Part shown: in pieces, positions 8,301 to 15,197 of the stretch
How the letters are laid out: each line of letters begins with the position of its first letter
Numbering within the stretch: position 1 is the stretch's first letter
Assembly (NCBI RefSeq): GCF_905371695.1
Contig: NZ_CAJPMA010000016.1
Span: forward strand, 1-23,569
Length of the DNA stretch: 23,569 nucleotides
Reading direction: 5' to 3'
DNA from: an uncultured Campylobacter sp.
GTDB lineage: Bacteria > Campylobacterota > Campylobacteria > Campylobacterales > Campylobacteraceae
The notes under the pieces: generated by a model
The model's input: only the letters and a program-made list of their open reading frames with translations
What the model was told of the DNA's origin: nothing
Databases searched by the model: none
Position numbers and translations under genes: made by a program

Positions 8301-8396
8301 TTCGATAATAGTCGCCACGCCGCTACCGATCGCAAAGATTATCATCAAAACGATTGCCGAACTCATACTTAAAAATACCGATTTAATTGCAAACAT
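5325..8396 (-). CDS. ccsBA: Cytochrome c synthetase, ResB-CcsA fusion (system II)
   Basis: Very large inner-membrane protein (1023 residues) that moves haem to the periplasm and ligates it to CxxCH motifs of apocytochromes. The ResB/CcsB half has hydrophobic segments near the N-terminus (about 8-30, 42-66, 80-98), a large periplasmic region (about 100-415) and another segment around 425-445; a second soluble region spans about 470-730. The CcsA half follows as a multi-spanning region with the haem-binding WWD motif WGRYWGWDSKETW at 921-933 and flanking periplasmic histidines (IAHTAGLALRWY, TIHVSV, SGMHSY). The fused form is typical of Campylobacter and Helicobacter. Its likely clients here are NapB and the mono-haem cytochrome at 13130. 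It starts at ATG 8396 behind a weak AAAAGG, 35 bases after livF. Confidence 0.96.
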   Translation of the reverse strand: MFAIKSVFLSMSSAIVLMIIFAIGSGVATIIESKAGTPLAWHYVYGAAWFAFVQLLLGVNLAYNIYKYRLVNFKKLPSLLFHAGFLVILLGAGITRYFGFEGIVHIRENSETNLVTVKGSYLNLGTLVDGKPMGVSVPLEKENVQKGFDLNLDLAGGKAELKFVKFIPNATYKFVDEEGGKPVIELMLSNDSDREQLYLLEGESAVADDLNFLFNASPVEGQKYVLFEIKDGNFSVTSSEEITKISMVDSSKTTLSPGVPHEFSLMNLYTAGGVNFVPQFTSASAVRRLVSKDGEFDALIARLNYNGQSKEITLFHDIAEPAREKIDGRAFFASWGAQQLELPFSIYLKDFELKRYPGSNSPMSYASEVVVKDGQTPDFDYRIYMNHVLDYDGYRFFQSSYDQDEQGTVLSVNRDPGKIPTYIGYLLLGVGFLLNIISPASRFRKLASLINQSTKNTAALIVAAFLALGAQQVRADDFLPPISKAHAQKLARLIVQSPDGRMKPFDTLSREALNKIHRKDSIKNLDSNQVVLSMMTTPEFWRREPIIALGFSKELKKELGVSEDARYATFDDFFKTSESGGEYKLTKFSEQANRKHPGSRGTFDKDVIKIDERLNVFYMIFVGEIFKIFPKQDDPSNTWYSPTGAMMNFTPGEGKEVVSMMTNYFTAVNDAVKSGEWGGADAALDKIAAYQRKYGAAVIPSDDRVEVELLFNKIQIFERLTPVYLLAGVVLLLFVFVKMLAPRLNIDKIVKVAYIVNILAFIAHTAGLALRWYIAEHAPWSNSYESMVYIAWALGLSGIVFSKQSAIAIALTSILAGITLFVAHLSWIDPQITTLAPVLQSYWLTIHVSVITASYGFLGLCALLGGFTLLLISIQNVRKPNAEISRNILEATRINEMAMILGLSLLTLGNFLGGVWANESWGRYWGWDSKETWALVSILVYAAVLHMRFIPRLNNQYAFAVASFFAYWSIIMTYFGVNFYLSGMHSYAAGDPLPIPDFVYAGIAAMVALSVAAYFKRSVCAKL

Positions 8397-8420
8397 TAAA
8401 GACCTTTTGAAAAATTAAGG

Positions 8421-8426
8421 ATTATA
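8421..8426 (-). promoter_or_regulatory. -10 element for ccsBA
   Basis: TATAAT on the minus strand in the 35-base gap between livF and ccsBA, preceded by A/T-rich AAATTT. Transcription would start near 8414, giving a leader of about 18 bases. This suggests ccsBA can be expressed separately from the liv genes, though read-through from livF is possible because no terminator hairpin is visible between them. Confidence 0.5.
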
Positions 8427-8431
8427 AATTT

Positions 8432-9127
8432 TTAAGCGCCCAAATATTTTTTCTTGATTTCCTCGTCGCCTATCATATCTTTCGCCGCGCCGCGCATTAC
8501 GATTTGCCCATTTTCTAGCACGTAAGCGTAATCGCTGATTTTTAGGGCGCCGTACGCATTTTGTTCTACTAAAAGTATCGTGATACCCTCGTTTTTTAGC
8601 CTGACGATTATCTCAAATAGCTCACCCACGATCTTAGGCGCGAGCCCCAAACTCGGCTCGTCTAGCATTAAAAGCTTAGGCTCGCTCATTAGCGCGCGCG
8701 AAATAGCTAACATCTGCGCCTCGCCGCCGCTTAACGTGCCGGCTAATTGATTTCTTTTGTCTTTCAAGCGCGGAAATAGCTCATACATCGTATCGCGCAA
8801 ATGCTCGTAATTTTCGTCGTTATTAAAAGCGCCGATACGCAAATTCTCCTCGACGCTTAAATTTATAAACGTTCGTCTACCCTCGGGGACTAACGATATG
8901 CCCATTTTTACGAGCGTATGCGTAAGGTGCCTGCGAGTGTCGTAACCTAAAAAATTTACCTCGCCGCTTCGTTTGACGGAATTTATTAGCGCGTTTAGCG
9001 TCGACGTTTTGCCAGCGCCGTTTGAGCCTAGTATACTTACGATCTGCCCCGTAGCCACCTCGAAACTAATGCCCTTTACCGCCTCGATAAGCCCGTAATA
9101 AACGCGCAAATTTTTAACGCTGATCAT
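8432..9127 (-). CDS. livF: Branched-chain amino acid ABC transporter ATPase LivF
   Basis: One of two cytoplasmic ATPases driving the leucine/isoleucine/valine importer. In 231 residues it carries Walker A GSNGAGKTS (34-42), signature LSGGEAQ (132-138) and Walker B LLMLDEP (152-158). The switch position reads LVEQN, with Gln where most ABC ATPases have His, which is usual for LivF and separates it from LivG. It starts at ATG 9127 inside the end of livG (14-base overlap), so translation is coupled. It is the last gene of livKHMGF. Confidence 0.95.
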   Translation of the reverse strand: MISVKNLRVYYGLIEAVKGISFEVATGQIVSILGSNGAGKTSTLNALINSVKRSGEVNFLGYDTRRHLTHTLVKMGISLVPEGRRTFINLSVEENLRIGAFNNDENYEHLRDTMYELFPRLKDKRNQLAGTLSGGEAQMLAISRALMSEPKLLMLDEPSLGLAPKIVGELFEIIVRLKNEGITILLVEQNAYGALKISDYAYVLENGQIVMRGAAKDMIGDEEIKKKYLGA

Positions 9128-9887
9128 TTAAAAAATCTCCCAAATAAGCGCTTATAACTTCGGGGTTTCTCACCGCTTCGCTAGGCGCTCCCTCAAATAT
9201 CGCGCGCCCGTAATCAAGCACCAAAACTCGGTCGCAGAGACGATTTACGAATTTCATATCGTGCTCTATTAAAAGTACGCTAATCCCCCGTTTTTCTCGA
9301 AGCGAAAATATTAGCTCGGCCAGCTCGTCGCTCTCGGCTCCGTTCATTCCCGCCGCGGGCTCATCTAACAAAAGCAGCTTAGGCTTCGTAGCCAGCGCGC
9401 GAGCAATCTCGACCTTTCGCTGCTGTCCGTAGCTTAGATCGCCCGCCATAGATTGCGCGAATCGCGCGATACCAAGCTCTTCTAATAACGCCATAGCCTC
9501 TTCTTTCGCGCGTTTTTCTTCGCGGCGAAATCTGCCTAAGTGCAAAAACGCCTCGATTCCGCAGTATTTTATCGAGCTATCAAAGCCTATAAGCACGTTT
9601 TCAAGCACGTTCATCGAGCTAAAAAGGCGAATGTTTTGAAACGTCCGCGCGATACCTAATCGCACGATTTTATTTGCGGGAAGCGAATTTATTACCTTGC
9701 CGTCGAATTTTACCTCGCCGCTGCTAGGTTTATAAGCGCCCGTGATTATATTAAACATCGTAGTCTTACCCGCGCCGTTAGGTCCGATGAGGCCGAAAAT
9801 TTCGCCTTTTTTAATACCGAACCCCATCGGCGCGATCGCCAAAACGCCTCCAAAACTCTTGCTAATGCCGTCAAGTCGCAATATCAT
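9114..9887 (-). CDS. livG: Branched-chain amino acid ABC transporter ATPase LivG
   Basis: The partner ATPase of LivF, 257 residues. It shows Walker A GPNGAGKT (35-42), the LivG-typical block RTFQNIRLF (81-89), signature LSYGQQRK (151-158), Walker B LLLLDEPAAGMN (171-182) and the His switch at H209 (LLIEHDM). Its ATG overlaps the livM stop as ATGA. Confidence 0.95.
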   Translation of the reverse strand: MILRLDGISKSFGGVLAIAPMGFGIKKGEIFGLIGPNGAGKTTMFNIITGAYKPSSGEVKFDGKVINSLPANKIVRLGIARTFQNIRLFSSMNVLENVLIGFDSSIKYCGIEAFLHLGRFRREEKRAKEEAMALLEELGIARFAQSMAGDLSYGQQRKVEIARALATKPKLLLLDEPAAGMNGAESDELAELIFSLREKRGISVLLIEHDMKFVNRLCDRVLVLDYGRAIFEGAPSEAVRNPEVISAYLGDFLNDQR

Positions 9888-10909
9888 TTTTTAAATAGCT
9901 TTCTAAATTTTACTTCAAGCAGCTCTTTTTTGCCCATTATTCCCTCTCTGGCAAATAGCATTACTAGGATTAAAATCGCCGAAAATACGACCATTCTAAG
10001 ACCAGGGAGCGCCGGCGTCTCGTAGCCTAAAATTTTCATCGGCTCGTCTAAGAAACGCAGCCACTCACTACCGCCGATAACCAGCGCCGTGCCGATGATC
10101 GCGCCGGTAGTGCTTCCAAGACCGCCCAAAACGATGATAATAAGCAGCTGAAAGGTAAAGAAAAACGTAAATTGATCTGGCGATACCGAGCCTAGCAAGC
10201 ACACCAAAAGCGCGCCGCCTACGCCCTCAAAAAACGCGCTCGTACAAAACGCGAGCGTTTTAACTTTAAACGTATTTATTCCCATCGCAAGCGCCGCGTC
10301 TTCGTCGTCCCTGATCGCCTTCATCGCGCGCCCGAATTTCGAATAGACTAAATTTAAAATCGCTACGACAGCGATTATCGCCGCGCCGCCGGTATAATAG
10401 ATATTTGAATGACGCGGAATTTCGCTAAGGCCGATCGAACCGTTCGTAAAAGACGGGAAATTTATAGCTAAAATTTGAATAATAAACCCAAATCCCAGCG
10501 TAACGATCGCTAAATAATCGCCCCTAACGCGAAATACCGGAAACGATAGTGCGAGCGCGAGTAGCGTCGCGCCTATGCCGGCACTCACCAGAGCCAGCAA
10601 AAAGCTAGGCGAATAAAACGCCAAAATTATCTCGCTGGCGTCTTCTAGCTCAAACTGCGCGGTTTTAGCATCCGCGCTAAGCAGCATCAGCCCCGCTACG
10701 TAGGCGCCGACCGCCACGAAGCCGTTGGGTTCTAAGCTAAATTGCCCGGTAATCCCGTTTATTAGGTTATAACTGACGGCTAAAATGATAAAAATCGCGA
10801 TATTATTTAAGATCGTTAAGCTATATTCGCCGAAGTAAAATTTCGCAGCTACGATAAATCCCGCCGCCGCGAGTAAAAGAGCGATATGTAAAATTTTATT
10901 CCTACCCAT
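9884..10909 (-). CDS. livM: Branched-chain amino acid ABC transporter permease LivM
   Basis: Inner-membrane permease of the LIV importer, 341 residues with about eight to ten hydrophobic segments. It has the LivM-type block GQFSLEPNGFVAVGAYVAG near residue 55 and the EAA-like cytoplasmic loop MKAIRDDEDAALAMGIN (about 196-212) that docks on the ATPases, followed by the conserved FVVILGG-like stretch IIVLGGLGSTTGAIIGTAL. Its start forms TAATG with the livH stop (1-base overlap). Confidence 0.95.
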   Translation of the reverse strand: MGRNKILHIALLLAAAGFIVAAKFYFGEYSLTILNNIAIFIILAVSYNLINGITGQFSLEPNGFVAVGAYVAGLMLLSADAKTAQFELEDASEIILAFYSPSFLLALVSAGIGATLLALALSFPVFRVRGDYLAIVTLGFGFIIQILAINFPSFTNGSIGLSEIPRHSNIYYTGGAAIIAVVAILNLVYSKFGRAMKAIRDDEDAALAMGINTFKVKTLAFCTSAFFEGVGGALLVCLLGSVSPDQFTFFFTFQLLIIIVLGGLGSTTGAIIGTALVIGGSEWLRFLDEPMKILGYETPALPGLRMVVFSAILILVMLFAREGIMGKKELLEVKFRKLFKK

Positions 10910-11805
10910 TAAAACCTGCTTTTTTCAAAATTTATGCCTAAAATTCCGGTCGGTTTGAAAAGTAGCACTAATATCAAAAATACGAACGCAAATGCATCTT
11001 TAAATCCCGCTAGATCGGGGAAAAACGCAACCGCTACGACCTCAGTAAAGCCTATTATAAAGCCGCCGATGACCGCGCCGCCGACCGAGCCGATACCTCC
11101 CAGTACCGCTGCCGCAAAGGCTTTAAGCCCGATTAATACACCCATTAAAGGCTCTACGGAAGGATAACTAACCGCCCAAAATACGCCCGCTATCGCAGCG
11201 AGCGTAGAACCGATCGCAAAGACTACGGCGATGATTAAATTTGCGTCTATCCCCATTAAATTTACGGTCGCGACGTCGAATGCTAACGCGCGGATCGCCA
11301 TTCCGTATTTGGTTTTATAAAGGACAAAAAGCACTAGCGCTAGTAAAATAAGCGTAACTATCGGGACGACGAGAGTTACTAGCGTCACACTAACGCCGCT
11401 AACATGAATAGCTTGCTCTAAATATTCTGGCACGGGAAACGGCTTTGGAGTACCGCCGAAAAGCATATTAAATAAATTTTCCAGAAAGAAGCTAACGCCG
11501 ATAGCGGTGATCAAAAGCGAAATTCTAGGTGCTTTTCGCAAAGGACGATACGCAATCCTATCAGTCGTCATCCCAAGTAGCGCGGATATCGCGGCAGCCG
11601 CTACGATAGCCGCTATAAAGGGCAAATTTAGACTAGTCATAGAAAATAGCGCGACGTAAGCGCCGACCATCATTATGTCGCCGTGCGCAAAATTTATAAG
11701 CCGTAAAACGCCGTAAACCATCGTGTAACCGATGGCGATCAGCGCATACATGCTACCTAGGCTAAATCCGTTTATCATCTGCTGTAAAAATATCGAGCTA
11801 TCCAA
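10909..11805 (-). CDS. livH: Branched-chain amino acid ABC transporter permease LivH
   Basis: Second permease of the LIV importer, 298 residues, strongly hydrophobic. NGFSLGSMYALIAIGYTMVY (12-31) and LINFAHGDIMMVGAYVA are hallmark LivH sequences, as is IRALAFDVATVNLMGID for the ATPase-docking loop and FAAAVLGGIGSVGGAVIGG near residue 230. The start is TTG at 11805 behind GGGAG; no in-frame ATG exists until residue 11, and family alignment needs the FLQQM segment before it, so the TTG start is preferred. Confidence 0.95.
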   Translation of the reverse strand: MDSSIFLQQMINGFSLGSMYALIAIGYTMVYGVLRLINFAHGDIMMVGAYVALFSMTSLNLPFIAAIVAAAAISALLGMTTDRIAYRPLRKAPRISLLITAIGVSFFLENLFNMLFGGTPKPFPVPEYLEQAIHVSGVSVTLVTLVVPIVTLILLALVLFVLYKTKYGMAIRALAFDVATVNLMGIDANLIIAVVFAIGSTLAAIAGVFWAVSYPSVEPLMGVLIGLKAFAAAVLGGIGSVGGAVIGGFIIGFTEVVAVAFFPDLAGFKDAFAFVFLILVLLFKPTGILGINFEKSRF

Positions 11806-11863
11806 CTTCTCCCTTTCGCTCTACCGAATTTTAGGCCCCGCGCGCAATGTGCAGGTGATAAAA

Positions 11864-12988
11864 TTATTTCGGATTTACGGTATCTTTATACGTAGCTTTT
11901 AGATCTTTAATCTCTTTGATTACGACCGAGCGCATCGCGTTGCCGGTCGCATCGATGCTAATAATGCCGCTAACGCCGTCAAAATCCTTTGTTTGGTGAA
12001 TTTTCTCGTTTACGCAGACGCTATCGCTAGGATCGGCGCACTCGTTCATCGCTTTTACCATTATAAAATACGCGTCCGCTCCTTGCGCGGTAAAGCCGGG
12101 TATATCGCGCTTGCCGCCGTTTGCGTTAGCATATGCGTCCAAAAAGTCTTTCGAGCGCTGCGTAGGCGGCTGCGTGTAGTCGAAAGTATCGGTATAGATG
12201 TATCCGTTAACCGCTTCCCCGCCAAGCTCTATAAAAGTAGAGTTAGCCACTCCGTCGCCTGACGCTAACAGCGATTTAACGCCGATCTGGCGAGCTTGAC
12301 GGGCTAACATGGAGGCTTCGGGATGATAAATCGGCAAATAAACGATATCTGCGTTTATATCTTTTAGCTGCGCTACTACGGCTTTAAAGTCCTTATCGCC
12401 CGAGCTGATCGTTAGCTTTTTGGCAATTTTGCCGCCTTTTGCTTTAAATTCTTTCTCAAACGCCTTTGCGAGGCCCAGCGAATAGGTCTGCGCCTGATCT
12501 ACCACTACTACCGCGGTTTTTGCATTTAGCTTTTCAGCGGCGTAAGTGGCCAGCGCCGTGCCTTGAAGCGAGTCCATAAAGCATACGCGAGAGCCGAATT
12601 TTTTGTTGTCTAGTAATTTATCGGCGGTTGCGGCGGGCGCAATAACGGGGATTTTTTTATCTTCGGCTATCATTAAAACTTGCTGCGTGTTTCCGGTAGT
12701 TAGCGCGCCGATAATGCCCGAAACTTTATCGCTCGTGATCAGTCTAGTCGTAGCCGTAGCAGTCTCAACCTTATCGCCTTTGGTGTCTACCAATACCAAC
12801 TTAACCGTATCGCCGTTTTTTAGCGTAGGCTCGATTTGATTAGCCAGCTTTACGCCGTCGTATGCGGTCTGTCCATAGGCCGCGATCGAGCCGGTGATAG
12901 GCATAGGAAGCCCGATTGAAATTTCTTTGGCAAAGCCGCACGCGCCGATTAACGCAAGAGAAGATGCAACTGCGGTAATTTTTTTCAT
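11864..12988 (-). CDS. livK: Branched-chain amino acid-binding protein LivK/LivJ
   Basis: Periplasmic solute-binding protein (374 residues, ligand-binding receptor family) that delivers leucine, isoleucine or valine to LivHM. It starts with a basic-hydrophobic signal peptide; cleavage after GFA at 20 is likely, but IGAC17 could serve as a lipobox. Mature landmarks include ISIGLPMPITGSIAAYGQ, GDKVETATATTRLI, PVIAPAATAD, the hinge YLPIYHPEA and the closing SGIISIDATGNAM. C. jejuni has two adjacent binding-protein genes, livJ and livK (from memory); only one is present here, so J versus K cannot be decided. ATG 12988 follows AAAGGAG. A 58-base gap separates it from livH, with no obvious terminator, so it leads the operon. 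Confidence 0.92.
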   Translation of the reverse strand: MKKITAVASSLALIGACGFAKEISIGLPMPITGSIAAYGQTAYDGVKLANQIEPTLKNGDTVKLVLVDTKGDKVETATATTRLITSDKVSGIIGALTTGNTQQVLMIAEDKKIPVIAPAATADKLLDNKKFGSRVCFMDSLQGTALATYAAEKLNAKTAVVVVDQAQTYSLGLAKAFEKEFKAKGGKIAKKLTISSGDKDFKAVVAQLKDINADIVYLPIYHPEASMLARQARQIGVKSLLASGDGVANSTFIELGGEAVNGYIYTDTFDYTQPPTQRSKDFLDAYANANGGKRDIPGFTAQGADAYFIMVKAMNECADPSDSVCVNEKIHQTKDFDGVSGIISIDATGNAMRSVVIKEIKDLKATYKDTVNPK

Positions 12989-13017
12989 ATTAGCTCCTTT
13001 TTGAGATTAGAATCCGT

Positions 13018-13023
13018 ATGATA
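13018..13023 (-). promoter_or_regulatory. -10 element for the liv operon
   Basis: TATCAT on the minus strand, preceded by a run of T and a G (TTTTTTTG), which is the common extended pattern in Campylobacter. The start of transcription would be near 13010, about 22 bases before livK. AAAGGAG at 12994-13000 is the ribosome binding site. Confidence 0.5.
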
Positions 13024-13080
13024 CAAAAAAATTGCTTAAACAGCGTATTTTGGGGGAGATAAAATTTTTGACGCGTTACA

Positions 13081-13114
13081 AAATTTACCGCCGAATTTCG
13101 ACGGCGGTAAATTT
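13081..13114 (-). terminator. Intrinsic terminator after the mono-haem cytochrome gene
   Basis: A perfect 13-bp inverted repeat (AAATTTACCGCCG and its complement) with an 8-base loop begins 16 bases after the cytochrome stop. On the minus strand the 3' arm ends in AAATTTTG, giving a short T-rich tail. It separates this gene from livK downstream. Confidence 0.8.
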
Positions 13115-13129
13115 GCGTTAAATTTTAGA

Positions 13130-13687
13130 TTATCTTAGGTAGCTACCCTGTTTTTTCTCGGTAGAAACCGGTTTATTTTGTACGCCCTCGTCACTAGAAA
13201 GCGCATCTTTACCTTTTAGATAGGCTAATATAGCGCCTAGATCGCCGTTGCTTAAAATTTTAGCTTGATTTTGCATGATTAGCTTACCGCCCTTGCCGAA
13301 AGAGGTATCAGAGCGATACGCAATGATCGAATCCTCGATCTCTTTTGCGCTCAAATTTTTAAGAGCCGTCGAACCGCTCGGTCTTTCTTCGGCATTTTCT
13401 CCATGGCAAGATTTGCATTTATTGTCATAAATTTCCTTACCGAGCGACGCGCTATATCTTCCGCGATGATCGACGCCGAGCTTTAAAATTCTATTATCTT
13501 TATAGCGTCTAGGATCTTCGTCTACGAAAACTTGAATTGTTTGATTTGCTTCATTAGCCTGTTTTTTCGCCATCTCGGCAAGCTCTTTACCGAATTCTCC
13601 GCGAGCTTGTATATAATAAACCTGCGAAGCGCAAAACGCACTCACTGCAAAAATACACGCTAAAAAAGAAATTTTGAAAATTTTCAT
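13130..13687 (-). CDS. Mono-haem periplasmic cytochrome c (Cj1020c-like)
   Basis: 185 residues with a signal peptide (about 1-20, cleavage near FCASQ), a charged N-terminal region of about 60 residues, and one cytochrome c domain. The haem site is CKSCH at 92-96; Met139 in KLIMQNQ is the best candidate for the second iron ligand. The domain closes with the typical helix LGAILAYLKGK, and a flexible polar tail follows. It probably carries electrons in the periplasm; the partner is unknown. From memory the homologue Cj1020c also sits beside the liv genes. AAGGACC precedes the ATG. It lies between two strong terminators, so it appears to be a single-gene unit and a client of CcsBA. Confidence 0.88.
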   Translation of the reverse strand: MKIFKISFLACIFAVSAFCASQVYYIQARGEFGKELAEMAKKQANEANQTIQVFVDEDPRRYKDNRILKLGVDHRGRYSASLGKEIYDNKCKSCHGENAEERPSGSTALKNLSAKEIEDSIIAYRSDTSFGKGGKLIMQNQAKILSNGDLGAILAYLKGKDALSSDEGVQNKPVSTEKKQGSYLR

Positions 13688-13716
13688 AAAGGTCCTTGAA
13701 ATTTTACTTTAAATTT

Positions 13717-13751
13717 AAAAATCCCGAGCTAGGATTTCCTAACTCGGGATT
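13717..13751 (-). terminator. Intrinsic terminator of the porin gene
   Basis: A near-perfect 14-bp stem (AATCCCGAG pairs with CTCGGGATT, then one mismatch and five more pairs) around an AAAT loop, followed on the minus strand by TTTTT. It starts 33 bases after the porin stop and is the clearest terminator in the window. Confidence 0.88.
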
Positions 13752-13754
13752 ATA
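13749..13754 (-). promoter_or_regulatory. Possible -10 element for the cytochrome gene, overlapping the porin terminator
   Basis: TATAAT on the minus strand shares its last three bases with the 5' arm of the porin terminator. A transcript starting 6-7 bases later (about 13742) would lack the GC-rich 5' arm and so could not form that terminator. Upstream sequence is T-rich (TTTAATTAATTT). It is the only good -10 sequence before the cytochrome gene. Confidence 0.45.
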
Positions 13755-13783
13755 GCGCAAATTAATTAAACTACGCCAAAAAA

Positions 13784-14983
13784 TTAGAATGAGTATTTAG
13801 CCTCAAATCTATATTTTGAGCTCTTGTTAGTCTCATCGTCTTTATATTTAGCATAAGAGTAGAACGTGCTAAATTTAAGCTTTTTGCTATAATTGTAAGC
13901 AACTTGAGGCATAATCTCTTTATATTTTAGATCATCTGCGCTATTTGCATACTTAACTTTACCGTCAATATAATCTACGTCAAAGTCAAATTTATCAAAC
14001 GTATAGCCGGCTCTAGCAAACCAGAAGTTACCCTTACCTTCAAGCATAGTATAGTCAAGAACTTTATCGGTTCTTTGTTCGCCTACGTCAATTAGACTAC
14101 CTTGATCTTCTATAGATACAGAGCCTACGCCTTTGTTATCAACCTTATATCCGATGTAGCCGGCAGCTAGTCTTGCATTAAAGAATTCGCCTGAAAGCTC
14201 TGCTGCATAGAATTTAGCATCATTGTAGTCTGCAAAGGCTCTTTTTGCTTTACCATCAGCATCGCCATCAACAAATTGACCTTTAAAGCCGATATTTACA
14301 TCATTATTTACATCTACGTTAGCACTTACCTCAGCAGCTATTAGATCAACTACATTTTCTAGACTGTTGTACCATAATTGGAAGCCGATCGGATTATATG
14401 TACCAGCTAGTCCTAAACCGTATAGATTACCCGCATTATAAGTAGAAAAGTTAGTCGAAAGCGCACCGTCATTTTCTGTGCTTTGTTCAAGAGCGTCAAA
14501 TCCAAATGCAGTGATAGTTAAACCTTGCACGTCAGTATTTACGACTTTAAGGCCCGTACCGATGATATCATCTGTAAAGAACGAACCGATAACTTGCTTA
14601 CCTGCTGTTACGGTCGTACCGCCGTATGTGTAACCTAAATAGAATTGGTGAATATCGAAGTTTCCGCTAGTATTTGTATTTGTTGCGTCAGTAGCACCGT
14701 TTCTGCTACCAGAATCGTCAGACTTATTATATCTAAAACCGATTACGCCGAAGAAGTTATCGTCGATAGCGGCTTTAAAGTTCGTAATTAGTTTGAAGTT
14801 ATGTTTAGCTGCGCTAGCATGACTTCCGTCTGCATTTTTATTATTTTCATTTTCGTATCTGTATCTAGCAAATCCTGATAGATCTACGTTTTTAATAGCT
14901 TCTTCAAGCGGAGTAGCAGATGCTACGCTTGAAAATGCGCCTAGTGCAACCAAAGCAGCTAAACTAATTTTTGTTAGTTTCAT
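13784..14983 (-). CDS. porA: Major outer membrane porin, PorA/MOMP family
   Basis: Outer-membrane beta-barrel channel, 399 residues from the ATG at 14983. I chose this ATG because AAGGAG lies just upstream and it begins a clean signal peptide (MKLTKISLAALVALGAFSSV, cleavage near ASA). An upstream in-frame ATG at 15016 would lie at the -10 element, before the predicted transcription start. The mature start TPLEEAIKNVDLSGFARYRY is the MOMP signature, alternating-pattern strands run throughout, and the last residue is Phe (EAKYSF) as needed for barrel assembly. MOMPs are usually about 400-425 residues. The gene is visibly poorer in GCG/CGC codons than its neighbours, which fits very high expression. 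It has its own promoter and terminator. Confidence 0.92.
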   Translation of the reverse strand: MKLTKISLAALVALGAFSSVASATPLEEAIKNVDLSGFARYRYENENNKNADGSHASAAKHNFKLITNFKAAIDDNFFGVIGFRYNKSDDSGSRNGATDATNTNTSGNFDIHQFYLGYTYGGTTVTAGKQVIGSFFTDDIIGTGLKVVNTDVQGLTITAFGFDALEQSTENDGALSTNFSTYNAGNLYGLGLAGTYNPIGFQLWYNSLENVVDLIAAEVSANVDVNNDVNIGFKGQFVDGDADGKAKRAFADYNDAKFYAAELSGEFFNARLAAGYIGYKVDNKGVGSVSIEDQGSLIDVGEQRTDKVLDYTMLEGKGNFWFARAGYTFDKFDFDVDYIDGKVKYANSADDLKYKEIMPQVAYNYSKKLKFSTFYSYAKYKDDETNKSSKYRFEAKYSF

Positions 14984-15014
14984 TTTGTTCTCCTTATTTA
15001 AAAATGTGAGTGGC

Positions 15015-15020
15015 ATTATA
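15015..15020 (-). promoter_or_regulatory. -10 element for the porin gene
   Basis: TATAAT on the minus strand within TGCATTATAAT. Transcription would start near 15008 with a leader of about 25 bases and TAAGGAG as ribosome binding site. No clear -35 is present; the upstream sequence is A/T-rich. Confidence 0.7.
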
Positions 15021-15071
15021 ATGCAGAATTTTTAAATACAGCTGAAAAATAATGGAAATTTTAAAAATTTG

Positions 15072-15089
15072 TTACCGAATGTTTACCGA
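15072..15089. repeat. Tandem TTACCGA direct repeats upstream of the porin promoter
   Basis: TTACCGA occurs at 15072-15078 and 15083-15089, start to start 11 bases apart, which is one helical turn. They lie about 64-81 bases upstream of the predicted porin start, where an activator or response regulator often binds. No binding protein can be named. Confidence 0.35.
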
Positions 15090-15099
15090 GATAGTAAAA

Positions 15100-15134
15100 T
15101 TTTAGGAAGTTACGAATTTTATAACTTCCTAAAA
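15100..15134 (-). terminator. Intrinsic terminator downstream of the lipoprotein gene
   Basis: A perfect 13-bp inverted repeat (TTTTAGGAAGTTA and its complement) with a 9-base loop, 63 bases after the lipoprotein stop. On the minus strand the stem ends in AAAATTTTA. The near symmetry means it could also work on the plus strand. Confidence 0.75.
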
Positions 15135-15165
15135 GAAAGGAGTTCTAGTTTGATTGCTTGGTGAA

Positions 15166-15171
15166 ATTATA
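15166..15171 (-). promoter_or_regulatory. Orphan -10-like element facing a terminator
   Basis: TATAAT on the minus strand lies 27 bases downstream of the lipoprotein stop and 32 bases upstream of the terminator at 15134. No coding sequence lies between, so a start near 15159 would make an RNA of about 60 bases. The -10 is a good match, but there is no TG extension and the upstream bases are GC-rich. Confidence 0.3.
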
Positions 15172-15197
15172 GCCGCCGTCGGTAAATCAACGGACAA

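Noticed and set aside
13045..13060. Short G run (GGGGG) as a phase-variable tract
   Set aside because: Only five bases long and outside any coding region; phase-variable tracts in Campylobacter are usually eight or more.
14984..15016. An 11-residue N-terminal extension of the porin from the upstream ATG
   Set aside because: That ATG lies at the -10 element, before the predicted transcript start, and would spoil the signal peptide; AAGGAG supports the ATG at 14983.
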